Source: Acidobacteriota bacterium (GTDB lineage: Bacteria > Acidobacteriota > Vicinamibacteria > Vicinamibacterales > UBA823). Taken from it: a DNA stretch of 60,094 bases. A model generated the notes under the pieces. It did not search any database, was not told the DNA's origin, and worked only from the letters and a program-made list of their open reading frames with translations. The stretch lies in the NCBI GenBank assembly GCA_002730525.1, contig PCAK01000024.1, positions 1 to 60,094 on the forward strand, in the 5' to 3' direction. Both the position numbers and the translations under genes were made by a program. Shown here piece after piece: positions 16,245-24,326 of this stretch (position 1 is the first letter of the stretch; each line of letters starts with the position of its first letter).

Positions 16245-17750
16245 TTAGGAAATGTCCTGAAGTCGGACGACGCTCCGCTCCAGATCGATCGCCACCCGGT
16301 AGCGGCTGAGGAACGTGTGCCCGATGATGCCGCCAACCTGGAAGCCGAGCAGCGCGCTCGGCGCCCGTAGGTTCAGCACGACCACCGGGTAGTTCGGAAA
16401 CGCGATCGAGTTGAACATCAGATTGACACCCGGCAGCAGGAACGCATCCGGATCCCAGCCCGACGAGCCGTAGACGCGGAGCGGCAGGCGCCGCACGAGG
16501 GGCCGATAATTCAGCGTGCTCGCGGTCTGCGAGCTGATGGAGATGACCTCGCCGCCGGTGTCCACAACGAAGCTGGCGTCCTGGTCGTTGACCGTCCCGC
16601 GCACCGTGACCAGGCGATGCTGGCGCAGCGGCAGTTCCACGTCGGCCGGCGCATCGGCAATCCGGCGCCCGAAGGTCAGGCGGCGGCGCTCGTAGTCGAC
16701 CGTGACCGACAGGCCAGCCGCCAGCGGCGAGAAACTCTCGACCTCGCGCGTGGGAATGCCGGTCAGCGGCGGGGTCTTGATGAGACACGGGACGTTCTCG
16801 ATTTCCAGCGACCCGATCTCGAGCGAGTCGATCCGCCCGATCTGGAGCCCCCGGAGCCCGACTTCGCCGACCCCGGCGCTCAGCGTGTACACCACAGGCT
16901 GGACGTTCTGCCGTCGCGCGATCTCCCGCGAGACGACGGTCTGCTCGGCGCCGGTGTCGACGACGAAGTCGACCTCACGCCCCCCGTTGACCTTCGCCCG
17001 CACGATGATCTTGTCGCGCACCAACCGAAACGGCACCGTGTGGAGCTTCTCCGCCACGTCAGGCGCCATGTCGAACGGCACCCGGCGCCCGAACGAACGC
17101 AGGAAGCGGATCTGGGCCCTTGACCACGCGGCGCGGTCACTCTGATCCTTGTTCGGCAGCAAGTTGACGTAGTCGCCGAAAGCGACGGCGGCCTCCTCGA
17201 AACGGTGCATCCGCTCGTAGAGGCTGCCGACGGTGTGGTGGAACTCGCCGTCACGGGGCGACAGCGACAGCGCGTGCTGGGCGACCTCCAGCGCCTCGTC
17301 GAGCCGGTTCCGGCTCATCAGGGCCTTGGCACGCCCATGGTGGCCGCGCGGCACGTTCGGGTCGAGCGCCAGGCCGTCCTCGAACGCCTGCTCGGCCTCA
17401 TCGAAGAGCCCGGCGGCCCAGAGTGCCTCCCCCCCCATCACGATCGCTTCCGGATCGTCCGGCGACTCGGCGAGGGCGAGTTCGGCTTCGACGCGCGCGT
17501 CCGCGAAGCGGGCGAGGCGGAGCTGGGACAGGACGGTTCCCTGCCGCGCACGAAACAGCTGCTCCGGCGTGGCACCGTCCTTGGCGCGCGCAAACGCCTC
17601 GAGCGCCTCGGGAAAGCGCTCCTCCGCAATGAGCAGATCGGCGAGCTGAAGCTGAATGGCGCTGTAGGTCGAATCCGCACTCCGACCGGTCACGACCATG
17701 AGCGCGACGAGCGCGGCGGTGACGGCGAGCAGGTGGCGAAGCGAACGCAT
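16245..17750 (-). CDS. Exported TPR protein with two retropepsin-like (DTG) domains
   Basis: A 501-residue protein from ATG 17750 with a signal peptide (HLLAVTAALVALMVVTG). Residues about 30-190 form TPR repeats (ADLLIAEERFPEALEAFARA, AEQAFEDGLALDPNVPRGHHG, ALEVAQHALSLSPRDGEFHH). Two aspartic protease lobes follow: VDFVVDTGAEQTVVS (about 240) and ASFVVDTGGEVISIS (about 390). Each DTG loop supplies one catalytic Asp. Bacterial retropepsin-like proteins usually carry one and act as dimers; having both in one chain mimics pepsin and would allow a self-contained active site. A periplasmic protease role is inferred. The upstream gap contains a sigma70-like promoter and a CRP-type palindrome. Confidence 0.85.
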   Translation of the reverse strand: MRSLRHLLAVTAALVALMVVTGRSADSTYSAIQLQLADLLIAEERFPEALEAFARAKDGATPEQLFRARQGTVLSQLRLARFADARVEAELALAESPDDPEAIVMGGEALWAAGLFDEAEQAFEDGLALDPNVPRGHHGRAKALMSRNRLDEALEVAQHALSLSPRDGEFHHTVGSLYERMHRFEEAAVAFGDYVNLLPNKDQSDRAAWSRAQIRFLRSFGRRVPFDMAPDVAEKLHTVPFRLVRDKIIVRAKVNGGREVDFVVDTGAEQTVVSREIARRQNVQPVVYTLSAGVGEVGLRGLQIGRIDSLEIGSLEIENVPCLIKTPPLTGIPTREVESFSPLAAGLSVTVDYERRRLTFGRRIADAPADVELPLRQHRLVTVRGTVNDQDASFVVDTGGEVISISSQTASTLNYRPLVRRLPLRVYGSSGWDPDAFLLPGVNLMFNSIAFPNYPVVVLNLRAPSALLGFQVGGIIGHTFLSRYRVAIDLERSVVRLQDIS

Positions 17751-17814
17751 GGATCCTCCGGACACGCCCGGCCATCCGGATGACGACCGGAACGCAGAAA
17801 ACCTGGAAGGCTTA

Positions 17815-17844
17815 ACTATGCCCGATCGCGCTGGGCGGGGGCAA
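17815..17844 (-). promoter_or_regulatory. Candidate sigma70-type promoter for the DTG protease
   Basis: On the minus strand TTGCCC (17844-17839) and CATAGT (17820-17815) are separated by 18 bases. Transcription would start near 17808, leaving a leader of about 58 bases before ATG 17750. Both boxes deviate from consensus, so support is moderate. Confidence 0.45.
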
Positions 17845-17863
17845 GGCGACCTGTCAGACGTGG

Positions 17864-17879
17864 TGTGAACCGGCTCACA
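17864..17879. promoter_or_regulatory. Perfect CRP-family site TGTGA-N6-TCACA
   Basis: TGTGAACCGGCTCACA is an exact match to the CRP half-site pair with the correct 6-base spacer; one further base on each side (G...C) extends the symmetry. Its centre is about 63 bases upstream of the inferred start of the DTG protease, close to the class I activator position. It could instead be the terminator hairpin of nuoI, whose coding region ends at 17900 on the same strand, but the match to CRP consensus is striking. Confidence 0.55.
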
Positions 17880-17899
17880 CCTGGGAGGTGAGCGGGAGG

Positions 17900-18373
17900 C
17901 TAGCGAGTGTACTGCTCGATCGGCACGCCGTCGTACATCTCGTCGACCCGGAGGATCTGACTGTCGCGGCTGTAGGTACCCAGCTCGTAGTCCTCGCTCA
18001 TGACCAACGCCTTGACCGGCTTGGTCGGGCAGACCTCGGAGCAGAGGCCGCAGAAACTGCAGCGAGACAGGTTGAAGTCGAAATAGTCCAGAATCTTGAT
18101 CTTCTGGCCTGGCTCCCGGTGCCCATCGAGCGCGATGAGTTCGTCGGGGCAGGCCTTGGCGCACTGATCGCACACGATGCAGGTCTGCGCGCCCGTCTCC
18201 GGTTCGACCTGGAGCCGCAGCACGCCCCGGAACCTGGCCGCCACGGGGCGCCGCTCGGCAGGATACTGGAACGTGAACGCCGGCTGGGGGGTGTACTTCA
18301 GCGTGACCCAGAGCCCCTTCAGCAGGTCGATCAGGAAGATGGTCCGAAAGAACTTCGCGAGTGTCCGCACCAC
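17900..18373 (-). CDS. nuoI: NADH-quinone oxidoreductase subunit I
   Basis: A 157-residue protein carrying two 4Fe-4S motifs, CIVCDQCAKACP and CSFCGLCSEVCP (with the following CPTKPV), which hold clusters N6a and N6b of complex I. The head (FFRTIFLIDLLKGLWVTLKY) is the membrane-associated helix and FTFQYPAERRPVAARFRG is the typical linker. Subunit I passes electrons toward subunit B next to the quinone site. It lies 2 bases after nuoB. The usual nuoA, C, D, E-H and J-N genes are not in the window. Confidence 0.95.
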   Translation of the reverse strand: MVRTLAKFFRTIFLIDLLKGLWVTLKYTPQPAFTFQYPAERRPVAARFRGVLRLQVEPETGAQTCIVCDQCAKACPDELIALDGHREPGQKIKILDYFDFNLSRCSFCGLCSEVCPTKPVKALVMSEDYELGTYSRDSQILRVDEMYDGVPIEQYTR

Positions 18374-18375
18374 GG

Positions 18376-18912
18376 CTACCCCCGATCCTCGACGAGCACG
18401 GGCTCGGACTCACCGACCTTGATGACGCGCGGACGGCGCAGCACGGTGTTCTCCTTGCGGATCTTGTCCTGGAGCCGCATCAGCCCGTAGAGCAGCGCCT
18501 CGGGGCGCGGCGGGCAACCCGAGATGTAGACGTCGACCGGCACGACCTTGTCGACGCCCTGCAGCACACTGTAGGTCGGAAACGGGCCGCCGGCGTTCGA
18601 GCAACTGCCCATCGAGATGACCCACTTGGGTTCGGGCATCTGGTCGTAGAGACGTCGGAGGACCGGCGCCATCTTCTTCGTCACCGTCCCGGACACGATC
18701 ATCAGGTCCGCCTGGCGAGGCGAGGCGCGAAACACCTCGGCCCCGAACCGTGAAATGTCGAACCGGGACGCCGAGGCCGCCATCATCTCCATCGCACAGC
18801 ACGCCAAACCAAAACCCATCGGCCAGAGCGACGACTGCCGCGCCCAGTTCAGGATCTTGTCGACGTTCGTCGTGATGATGTTGTCGCTGAATCGCTGGTC
18901 GATCAGGCCCAT
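18376..18912 (-). CDS. nuoB: NADH-quinone oxidoreductase subunit B
   Basis: A 178-residue protein with the tandem cysteines of cluster N2 ([13 protein letters not shown]), [14 protein letters not shown] and [13 protein letters not shown]. These four Cys place the last cluster next to the quinone pocket. The C-terminus carries a short charged extension ([14 protein letters not shown]). It is directly followed by nuoI. A nuoB-nuoI pair without nuoC/D between or beside it is unusual; complex I genes may be split over several loci in this genome, or the pair may serve a different module. Confidence 0.95.
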   Translation of the reverse strand: MGLIDQRFSDNIITTNVDKILNWARQSSLWPMGFGLACCAMEMMAASASRFDISRFGAEVFRASPRQADLMIVSGTVTKKMAPVLRRLYDQMPEPKWVISMGSCSNAGGPFPTYSVLQGVDKVVPVDVYISGCPPRPEALLYGLMRLQDKIRKENTVLRRPRVIKVGESEPVLVEDRG

Positions 18913-18960
18913 GACGGTCTCCCCGAGCGACGCCGCACCGATCGCGGCGTCACGCCAGCT

Positions 18961-19224
<264 letters not shown>

Positions 19225-19250
19225 ACCGTCCTCCGTGAATTATCCGTCGT

Positions 19251-19256
19251 ATTGTA
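19251..19256 (-). promoter_or_regulatory. Possible -10 element for the ferredoxin-nuoB-nuoI group
   Basis: TACAAT on the minus strand lies 26 bases before ATG 19224. No recognisable -35 is found 17 bases upstream. The gap of 135 bases back to the crotonase gene fits a separate transcription start. Confidence 0.35.
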
Positions 19257-19359
19257 ATCGTACTAGGATACACCTCGCATGGCCGACGGTTCAACCAAAC
19301 GTCGGCGACCCGACCACGCGTGGCGGCCCCAGCCGGGCCGGCACCGACCCGTCCGGATC

Positions 19360-20136
19360 CTACTTGCCTGTGAACCTCGGCTTCCGCTTCTCCAGGAACG
19401 CGGTCGTTCCCTCCCGCTTGTCGTCCGACCCATAGCAGATCGCCTGGGCCAAAGTCTCGATCAGCAGCCCCGACTCGAGATCGACGCGCGCCGACGCGTT
19501 CAGCGCGACCTTGGCCAGCCGCGCCGCGAGCGGCCCGTGGCGGAGGATGCGCCGCGCCAGATCGCGCGCCTTGGCTTCGAGCTCGTCCGCGGGCACCACG
19601 GCGCTCACCAGCCCGATGTCGAACGCCTGGGCCGCATCGATGATCTCGCCGGTCAGGATCAGGTGCTTCGCCCGGCCGAGGCCGACAACGCGCGGCAGGC
19701 GCTGTGTCGCACCGGCGCCCGGAATGATCCCCAATCCCAGTTCGGGCTGACCGAACTTCGCCGTCTCGGCCGCGATCCGCAGATCGCAGGCCAGCGCCAG
19801 TTCGCACCCGCCCCCGAGCGCATAGCCGTTCACGGCGGCGATCGTCGGCCGGGGAAATCGCTCGACGGCGACGAAGAACGACGAGTTGATCGCCGCCAGG
19901 GCCTCGTCGCGGGTCCGCTCGCGCAGGTCGTTGATGTCGGCGCCCGAGACGAACGCCGTGTCGCCGCCGCCCGTAAGCACCAGCGCGCCCACCCCGTCAT
20001 TGGCTGCCAGATCGGCGAGTGCGGCTTCGCCTTCCCGGACCGTCTCGAGATTCAAGGCGTTTCTGATCTCGGGGCGATCGAACGTCAAGACCGCCACGCC
20101 GTCGTCCACCGACAACCGGATGTTCTTGTAGGCCAT
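19360..20136 (-). CDS. Enoyl-CoA hydratase/isomerase (crotonase family)
   Basis: A 258-residue crotonase starting at ATG 20136 (GTG 20142 is possible). The oxyanion strands are FVSGADINDL and AAVNGYALGGGCELALACDLRIA. The two catalytic acids are present (E in GCELALA and E in GQPELGLGIIPGAGATQRLPR), so it should be a true hydratase. It forms a minus-strand run with the 3-hydroxyacyl-CoA dehydrogenase, BoxB and BoxC genes upstream. In the box pathway it could hydrate the dehydroadipyl-CoA intermediate. A palindromic repeat sits between it and the next gene. Confidence 0.92.
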   Translation of the reverse strand: MAYKNIRLSVDDGVAVLTFDRPEIRNALNLETVREGEAALADLAANDGVGALVLTGGGDTAFVSGADINDLRERTRDEALAAINSSFFVAVERFPRPTIAAVNGYALGGGCELALACDLRIAAETAKFGQPELGLGIIPGAGATQRLPRVVGLGRAKHLILTGEIIDAAQAFDIGLVSAVVPADELEAKARDLARRILRHGPLAARLAKVALNASARVDLESGLLIETLAQAICYGSDDKREGTTAFLEKRKPRFTGK

Positions 20137-20175
20137 GGTCACCGCTCGCGGTCCCCAGAACCGCCCCTGACTGTA

Positions 20176-20219
20176 GCGCGGGACTTCAGTCTCGCGATGC
20201 GGCGATCCGAAGGATCGCC
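20176..20219. repeat. Two dispersed palindromes (REP-like)
   Basis: An imperfect palindrome gcgggacttcagtctcgc is followed by the perfect ggcgatccgaaggatcgcc (20201-20219), ending just before the stop of the dehydrogenase gene. The second matches the 'gatccgaaggatc' type found at 26.87 kb and 'caatccttcggattg' at 29.46 kb. Confidence 0.6.
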
Positions 20220-20220
20220 C

Positions 20221-21066
20221 TCAATACTCGTAGACGCCCTTGCCGACCTTCTTCCCGAGACGGCCTGCCTGCACGTACCGGACCAGCAGCGGGCACGGAC
20301 GGTACTTCTCGCCCAGACTGGCGTGCAGAAACTTTAGCACGCTCAGCCGCGTATCGAGGCCCACGAGATCGACCAGCTCGAACGGCCCCATCGGATGATT
20401 GAGTCCGAGCTTGAGCGCCTTGTCGATGTCGCGCGCCGAGGCGATTCCTTCCTGCAGCATGAAGAACGCTTCGTTCCCGATCATCGCGTTCACCCGGCTC
20501 GTCACGAACCCGGGGGACTCCCGGATGCGAACGGTCTCCTTCCCCATCCGGCGCGCGACGTCCTCGATGGCGTCCAGCGTCTCGGGCGCCGTCTCGAGCG
20601 CCCGCACGACCTCCACGAGCTTCATCTTGTGGACCGGGTTGAAGAAGTGCATCCCCGCAGCGCGCTGGGGCCGCGCGAGTGCGGTGGATAGCTCGGTGAT
20701 GCTCAGCGCCGACGTGTTCGAGGCGACGATCGCCTCGGCGGGCGCGTGGCGCTCGACGTCCTGGAGGACCGAGAGCTTCAGGTCCATCCGCTCCGGAATC
20801 GCTTCGACGACCATCCCGACGTCGCCGACGGCCGACGCGAGGTCCGAACCGAACCCGAGGCGCGCCGTGGCCGCGTCGCGGTCCGCCGCCGTGACCTTAC
20901 CAAGGTCGACCGCCTTGGCGCCGATCGCCTCGACCGCCGCCCGCGCCTTGTCGAGCGCTTCCGGCGAGACGTCGAACAGCCGCGTCTCGAATCCGCCGAG
21001 GGCCGCCGCGTACGCGATGCCGTGGCCCATCGTGCCGGCGCCCAGGACCGCGATAGATCGGATCAT
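20221..21066 (-). CDS. 3-hydroxyacyl-CoA dehydrogenase (3-hydroxybutyryl-CoA dehydrogenase family)
   Basis: A 281-residue enzyme. The NAD site is AVLGAGTMGHGIAYAAALGGFE at the N-terminus; the catalytic region is SNTSALSITELSTALARPQRAAGMHFFNPVHKMKLVEVV with the HFFNP His; the C-terminal helical domain carries GFVTSRVNAMIGNEAFFMLQEGIAS and LGLNHPMGPFELVDLVGLD. It oxidises 3-hydroxyacyl-CoA to 3-oxoacyl-CoA. Its place between boxB and the crotonase suggests it acts on 3-hydroxyadipyl-CoA. A second homologue (38438-39286) lies with the thiolases. Confidence 0.92.
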   Translation of the reverse strand: MIRSIAVLGAGTMGHGIAYAAALGGFETRLFDVSPEALDKARAAVEAIGAKAVDLGKVTAADRDAATARLGFGSDLASAVGDVGMVVEAIPERMDLKLSVLQDVERHAPAEAIVASNTSALSITELSTALARPQRAAGMHFFNPVHKMKLVEVVRALETAPETLDAIEDVARRMGKETVRIRESPGFVTSRVNAMIGNEAFFMLQEGIASARDIDKALKLGLNHPMGPFELVDLVGLDTRLSVLKFLHASLGEKYRPCPLLVRYVQAGRLGKKVGKGVYEY

Positions 21067-21112
21067 CCGTGGTTTGCTTCCGTTCGCTTGGCGGGACCGG
21101 CGACGGCCAGGC

Positions 21113-22534
21113 TCACGCTTCGGTCCGCACGTACTCGAAGTCGAGCGGCTGCCGGTTGATGCCGCGGCGCGGCGGCGCGATGTAGTTGGCGAACTTCCCC
21201 GGCTCGTAGACCGGCTCGGCCATGATGCTCTTCAGGTAGTCCTTGTCGGCCGCGCTGGGCAGCCACTCGCCTTTGCGCCGCTCCCATTCCTCGGCCGACA
21301 CGGGGTGGCCCTGCGGATCGAAGTGGAACCCCGAGAAGATGCCGATACCGCGACTGAACTTCTTGTCGGGCAGGTACAGCCGGTCGGAGAAGCCGTACTG
21401 CTCGAGGATCTTGTTCCACCGCTGGACGCCGCCCTGGCAGTCGCCGACGTACCAGTCGCGCAGCACCTCGTTCATCGCGTTGCGCATCGGCACCTCTTGT
21501 CGCGAGAGCCGCCCGTCGTCGCAGGTCTCCATGTCGTAGATCGCGTCGGTGACGGTGTGGTCGTCGAACGAGTCCTCCCGGGCCCGGCCCTTGAGGCCGT
21601 TGGCGAAGTACGAGGCAGCGTTGCTCGAGATCTCGCTGCCGTGCAGGTCGAGGCTCCGGCTGAACCAGAAGTTGAGGTGACGCTGGATCATCTCCAGATC
21701 GATGCCACCCACCCGATGCACATCCTCGGAGAGGCCGCCAGTTTCCTTCAAGAGCTGGCAGGTCCGCTCGAGGATCCGGGTAATCCCCGTCTCGCCCACG
21801 AACATATGGTGCGCTTCCTCGGTCAGCATGAACCGAGTCGTTCGGGCCAGCGGATCGAGCGCGCTCTCCGACAGCGACATCAGCTGTGACTTGCCGTCGC
21901 GGTCGGTGAACATCGTAAACATGAAGAAGTCGAGCCAGTTGTCGACCGGCTCGTTGAACGCCTCGAGGATCCGCGGCTTGTCGCGGTTGCCGCTGGTTCG
22001 CATCAGCAGCTCTTCCGCCTCGTCGCGCCCATCCCGCCCGAAGTACGAGTGCAGCAGGTAGACCATCGCCCAGAGGTGTCGACCCTCCTCGACGTTCACC
22101 TGAAAGAGGTTCCGCAGGTCGTAGAGGCTCGGACACTTCGCGCCGAGCTGGCGCTGCTGCTCCACCGAGGCCGGCTCGGTGTCGCCCTGCGTCACGATCA
22201 GCCGGCGGAGCTGGTTCCGAAACTCGCCCGGCACTTCCTGCCAGGCGGGTTTGCCCAATGAATCGCCGAAGCCGATCGCTCGATCTGACACCGGCTCGGC
22301 AAGGAAAATCCCCCAGCGGTAGTCGGGCAGCTTGACGAACTCGAAGTGCGCCCAGCCGTCGGGGTCGACGCTGATCGCGGTCCGCAGGTAGACCTGATGA
22401 TGGTCCTGGAACCCTTCGGGGCCCATGTCGCGCCACCACTCGAGATACCTCGGCTGCCAGTGCTCGAGCGCGCGCTGCAACCGCTTGTCGCCCGAGAGGT
22501 CGACGTTGTTCGGAATCCGTTCGCTCGAAATCAT
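21113..22534 (-). CDS. boxB: Benzoyl-CoA 2,3-epoxidase subunit B
   Basis: A 473-residue diiron protein from ATG 22534 (MISSERIPNNVDLSGDKRLQ). BoxB is the oxygenase component that epoxidises benzoyl-CoA at C2-C3 with O2, receiving electrons from the BoxA reductase. Typical segments are WQPRYLEWWRDMGPEGFQ, the ligand helices around FQVNVEEGRHLWAMVYLLHSYFG and LTEEAHHMFVGETGI (ExxH), and HPVSAEEWERRKGEWLPS near the end. Length equals the family norm. boxC lies 34 bases upstream on the same strand, so they form one operon. No boxA is present in the window. Confidence 0.95.
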   Translation of the reverse strand: MISSERIPNNVDLSGDKRLQRALEHWQPRYLEWWRDMGPEGFQDHHQVYLRTAISVDPDGWAHFEFVKLPDYRWGIFLAEPVSDRAIGFGDSLGKPAWQEVPGEFRNQLRRLIVTQGDTEPASVEQQRQLGAKCPSLYDLRNLFQVNVEEGRHLWAMVYLLHSYFGRDGRDEAEELLMRTSGNRDKPRILEAFNEPVDNWLDFFMFTMFTDRDGKSQLMSLSESALDPLARTTRFMLTEEAHHMFVGETGITRILERTCQLLKETGGLSEDVHRVGGIDLEMIQRHLNFWFSRSLDLHGSEISSNAASYFANGLKGRAREDSFDDHTVTDAIYDMETCDDGRLSRQEVPMRNAMNEVLRDWYVGDCQGGVQRWNKILEQYGFSDRLYLPDKKFSRGIGIFSGFHFDPQGHPVSAEEWERRKGEWLPSAADKDYLKSIMAEPVYEPGKFANYIAPPRRGINRQPLDFEYVRTEA

Positions 22535-22568
22535 CGCTGCTCGCCCTTCACCGGTGCGCGCGCTGCAC

Positions 22569-24224
22569 CTACGTCCGCCGCCAATCGAAATCGGGACGAC
22601 CCTCGACACCGTAGACCTTCAGGGCGCCGCGCTCCCCGACCGCGTTCGGCCTCTGGAAGATCCAGTTTTGCCATGCCGAAAGTCGTCCGAAGATCTTCGT
22701 TTCCATCGTCTCCGGCCCTGCGAATCTCAGATTCGCTTCGAGTCCGGTCAGCGCGTCGGGCGACAGCGCCGTCCGGCCCTCGAGCATCAGGCGCACCTCG
22801 TCGTCCCAGTCGAGATCGTCGGGCGCGAACGACACGAGGCCCAGCTCGAGCGCCGCCGGCGAATCGATCGGCTCATCGGTCGCGAGAACCCGGTCGACCT
22901 TCGTCGGGTCTCCGAGAAACCTGGTCTGCAGCCGCGTCAAACCGGTGCTCATCGGCAGCGCGCCGCCATTCAGGACCGAGACGGCGATCGCGTTCGGCCG
23001 CTCTGGGTCATCGAGCATGAACGACTGATCGGCCGCCAGGGCCAGCTCGAGCAACGAGCCCGCGAAGCACGACCCCGGCTCGATCAGCGCAATCAGGCTG
23101 CGCGCCGTCAGATCGAGCCGCTTCAGCGTCCGCTTCATGAAATGGAGGATCTCGCGGACCAGCCAGTGATCCTGGTGCGCCGCCAGCGTCCGGTCGACCG
23201 CGAGCACCGCGTCGGCATCGCCCACGGTCTTCAGGACGATGACGCCGATCTCCGGCTCGTTGAGCCTCATGTGCAGAAGTGCCGCGTCCAGCTCGCGGAA
23301 CGCGCGTAGCGGCCAGTACTGATCGCCGGCGACGACGATCTCCTCGATCGTGTCGGGCTCTGGCCCGTCGGGCGCGCGGACGGTCAACTCGGCCGTCCGC
23401 TTGGCGCGCTCGATCGTGACGGCTACCGTCGAATACTCCAGTCGATCGGCGGTGCGCGTCAGCGCCAGCGGCCCGAGCTCGATTCCGGGCCCCGCGGCGG
23501 GACGATCCGAATCGCCCGTCAGCGCCGTCGCGCGCTCGGCCACGGCCTCGTCGAACTTCGATCGTGGATGAACGGCGTCGACCAGCCCCCACTCCACAGC
23601 GCGCTTCCCCCGCACCCCCTCGATCAGCGTGCTGAAGAAATCGGCGAGGTCGCGGCGGACCATCCTCTTGTCGACGACGCGCGTCAGGCCGCCGGTCCCA
23701 GGCAGGACACCGAGCAGCGGCGCCTCGGGCAGACTGACGGCCGAATTGCCGTCATCGACCAGCAGAATCTCGTCGCAGGCCAGCGCCAGCTCGTAGCCGC
23801 CGCCGGCGCAGATGCCGTTGACCGCCGCCAGGAACTTGATGCCCGAGTTCGCGCTGGCATCCTCGATCGCCAGCCGCGTCTCGTTCGTGAACTTGCAGAA
23901 GTTCACCTTGAACCCGTGCGGCGAGCTGCCGAGCATGAAGATGTTCGCGCCGGCGCAGAAAATCCGCTCCTTCAGGCTCGTCACGACGACGGCGTGCACC
24001 TCGGGGTGCTCGAACCGGATCCGCTGAATCGCGTCGGCCAGTTCGATGTCGACGCCGAGATCGTACGAGTTGAGCTTCAGCGAGTAGCCCGACCGCAGGC
24101 CGGCATCCTCCTGGACGTCCATCGAGAGCGTCGCCACCGGCCCGTCGAACGCCAGCTTCCAGTGCCGGTACCGGTCCGGGTGGGTGGCGACGTCGACCTC
24201 TGGTTCGGAAACTGCCTGAGTCAT
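22569..24224 (-). CDS. boxC: 2,3-epoxybenzoyl-CoA dihydrolase
   Basis: A 551-residue enzyme from ATG 24224 (MTQAVSEPEVDVATHPDRYRHW). BoxC opens the epoxide ring with two waters, releasing formate and 3,4-dehydroadipyl-CoA semialdehyde. It is a double crotonase: the N-terminal half carries RIFCAGANIFMLGSSPHGFKVNFCKFTNETRL and LAAVNGICAGGGYELALACDEI, and the C-terminal half is a degenerate copy (LIALIEPGSCFAGSLLELALAADQSF). The tail AWQNWIFQRPNAVGERGALKVYG is characteristic. First gene of the boxC-boxB-dehydrogenase-crotonase run, diverging from the OsmC/ligase pair across a 102-base gap. Confidence 0.95.
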   Translation of the reverse strand: MTQAVSEPEVDVATHPDRYRHWKLAFDGPVATLSMDVQEDAGLRSGYSLKLNSYDLGVDIELADAIQRIRFEHPEVHAVVVTSLKERIFCAGANIFMLGSSPHGFKVNFCKFTNETRLAIEDASANSGIKFLAAVNGICAGGGYELALACDEILLVDDGNSAVSLPEAPLLGVLPGTGGLTRVVDKRMVRRDLADFFSTLIEGVRGKRAVEWGLVDAVHPRSKFDEAVAERATALTGDSDRPAAGPGIELGPLALTRTADRLEYSTVAVTIERAKRTAELTVRAPDGPEPDTIEEIVVAGDQYWPLRAFRELDAALLHMRLNEPEIGVIVLKTVGDADAVLAVDRTLAAHQDHWLVREILHFMKRTLKRLDLTARSLIALIEPGSCFAGSLLELALAADQSFMLDDPERPNAIAVSVLNGGALPMSTGLTRLQTRFLGDPTKVDRVLATDEPIDSPAALELGLVSFAPDDLDWDDEVRLMLEGRTALSPDALTGLEANLRFAGPETMETKIFGRLSAWQNWIFQRPNAVGERGALKVYGVEGRPDFDWRRT

Positions 24225-24283
24225 CAACCCGGCATTATCGTCGGCGCGGCCGCGGGCCGTCAATCGGAGAAACCCGGCCGCGA

Positions 24284-24289
24284 TATAAT
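24284..24289 (+). promoter_or_regulatory. -10 element (TATAAT) for the OsmC-ligase pair
   Basis: An exact TATAAT in the boxC/OsmC divergent gap, 37 bases before ATG 24327. No consensus -35 is seen 17 bases upstream (caatcg), so an activator may be needed. A purine-rich ribosome site (caggagaac, 24307-24315) precedes the start. Confidence 0.5.
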
Positions 24290-24326
24290 CCCCGGCACCG
24301 ATTCATCAGGAGAACGGACGACCCAG

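Noticed and set aside
16245-18413. 722-codon frame joining the DTG protease with nuoI/nuoB shadow
   Set aside because: Signal peptide at ATG 17750 and a promoter-bearing gap upstream define the protease start; sequence above 17750 is the nuoI region in another frame.
23568-24326. Long plus-strand extension in front of the OsmC protein
   Set aside because: It is the shadow of boxC; the OsmC domain and ribosome site point to ATG 24327.
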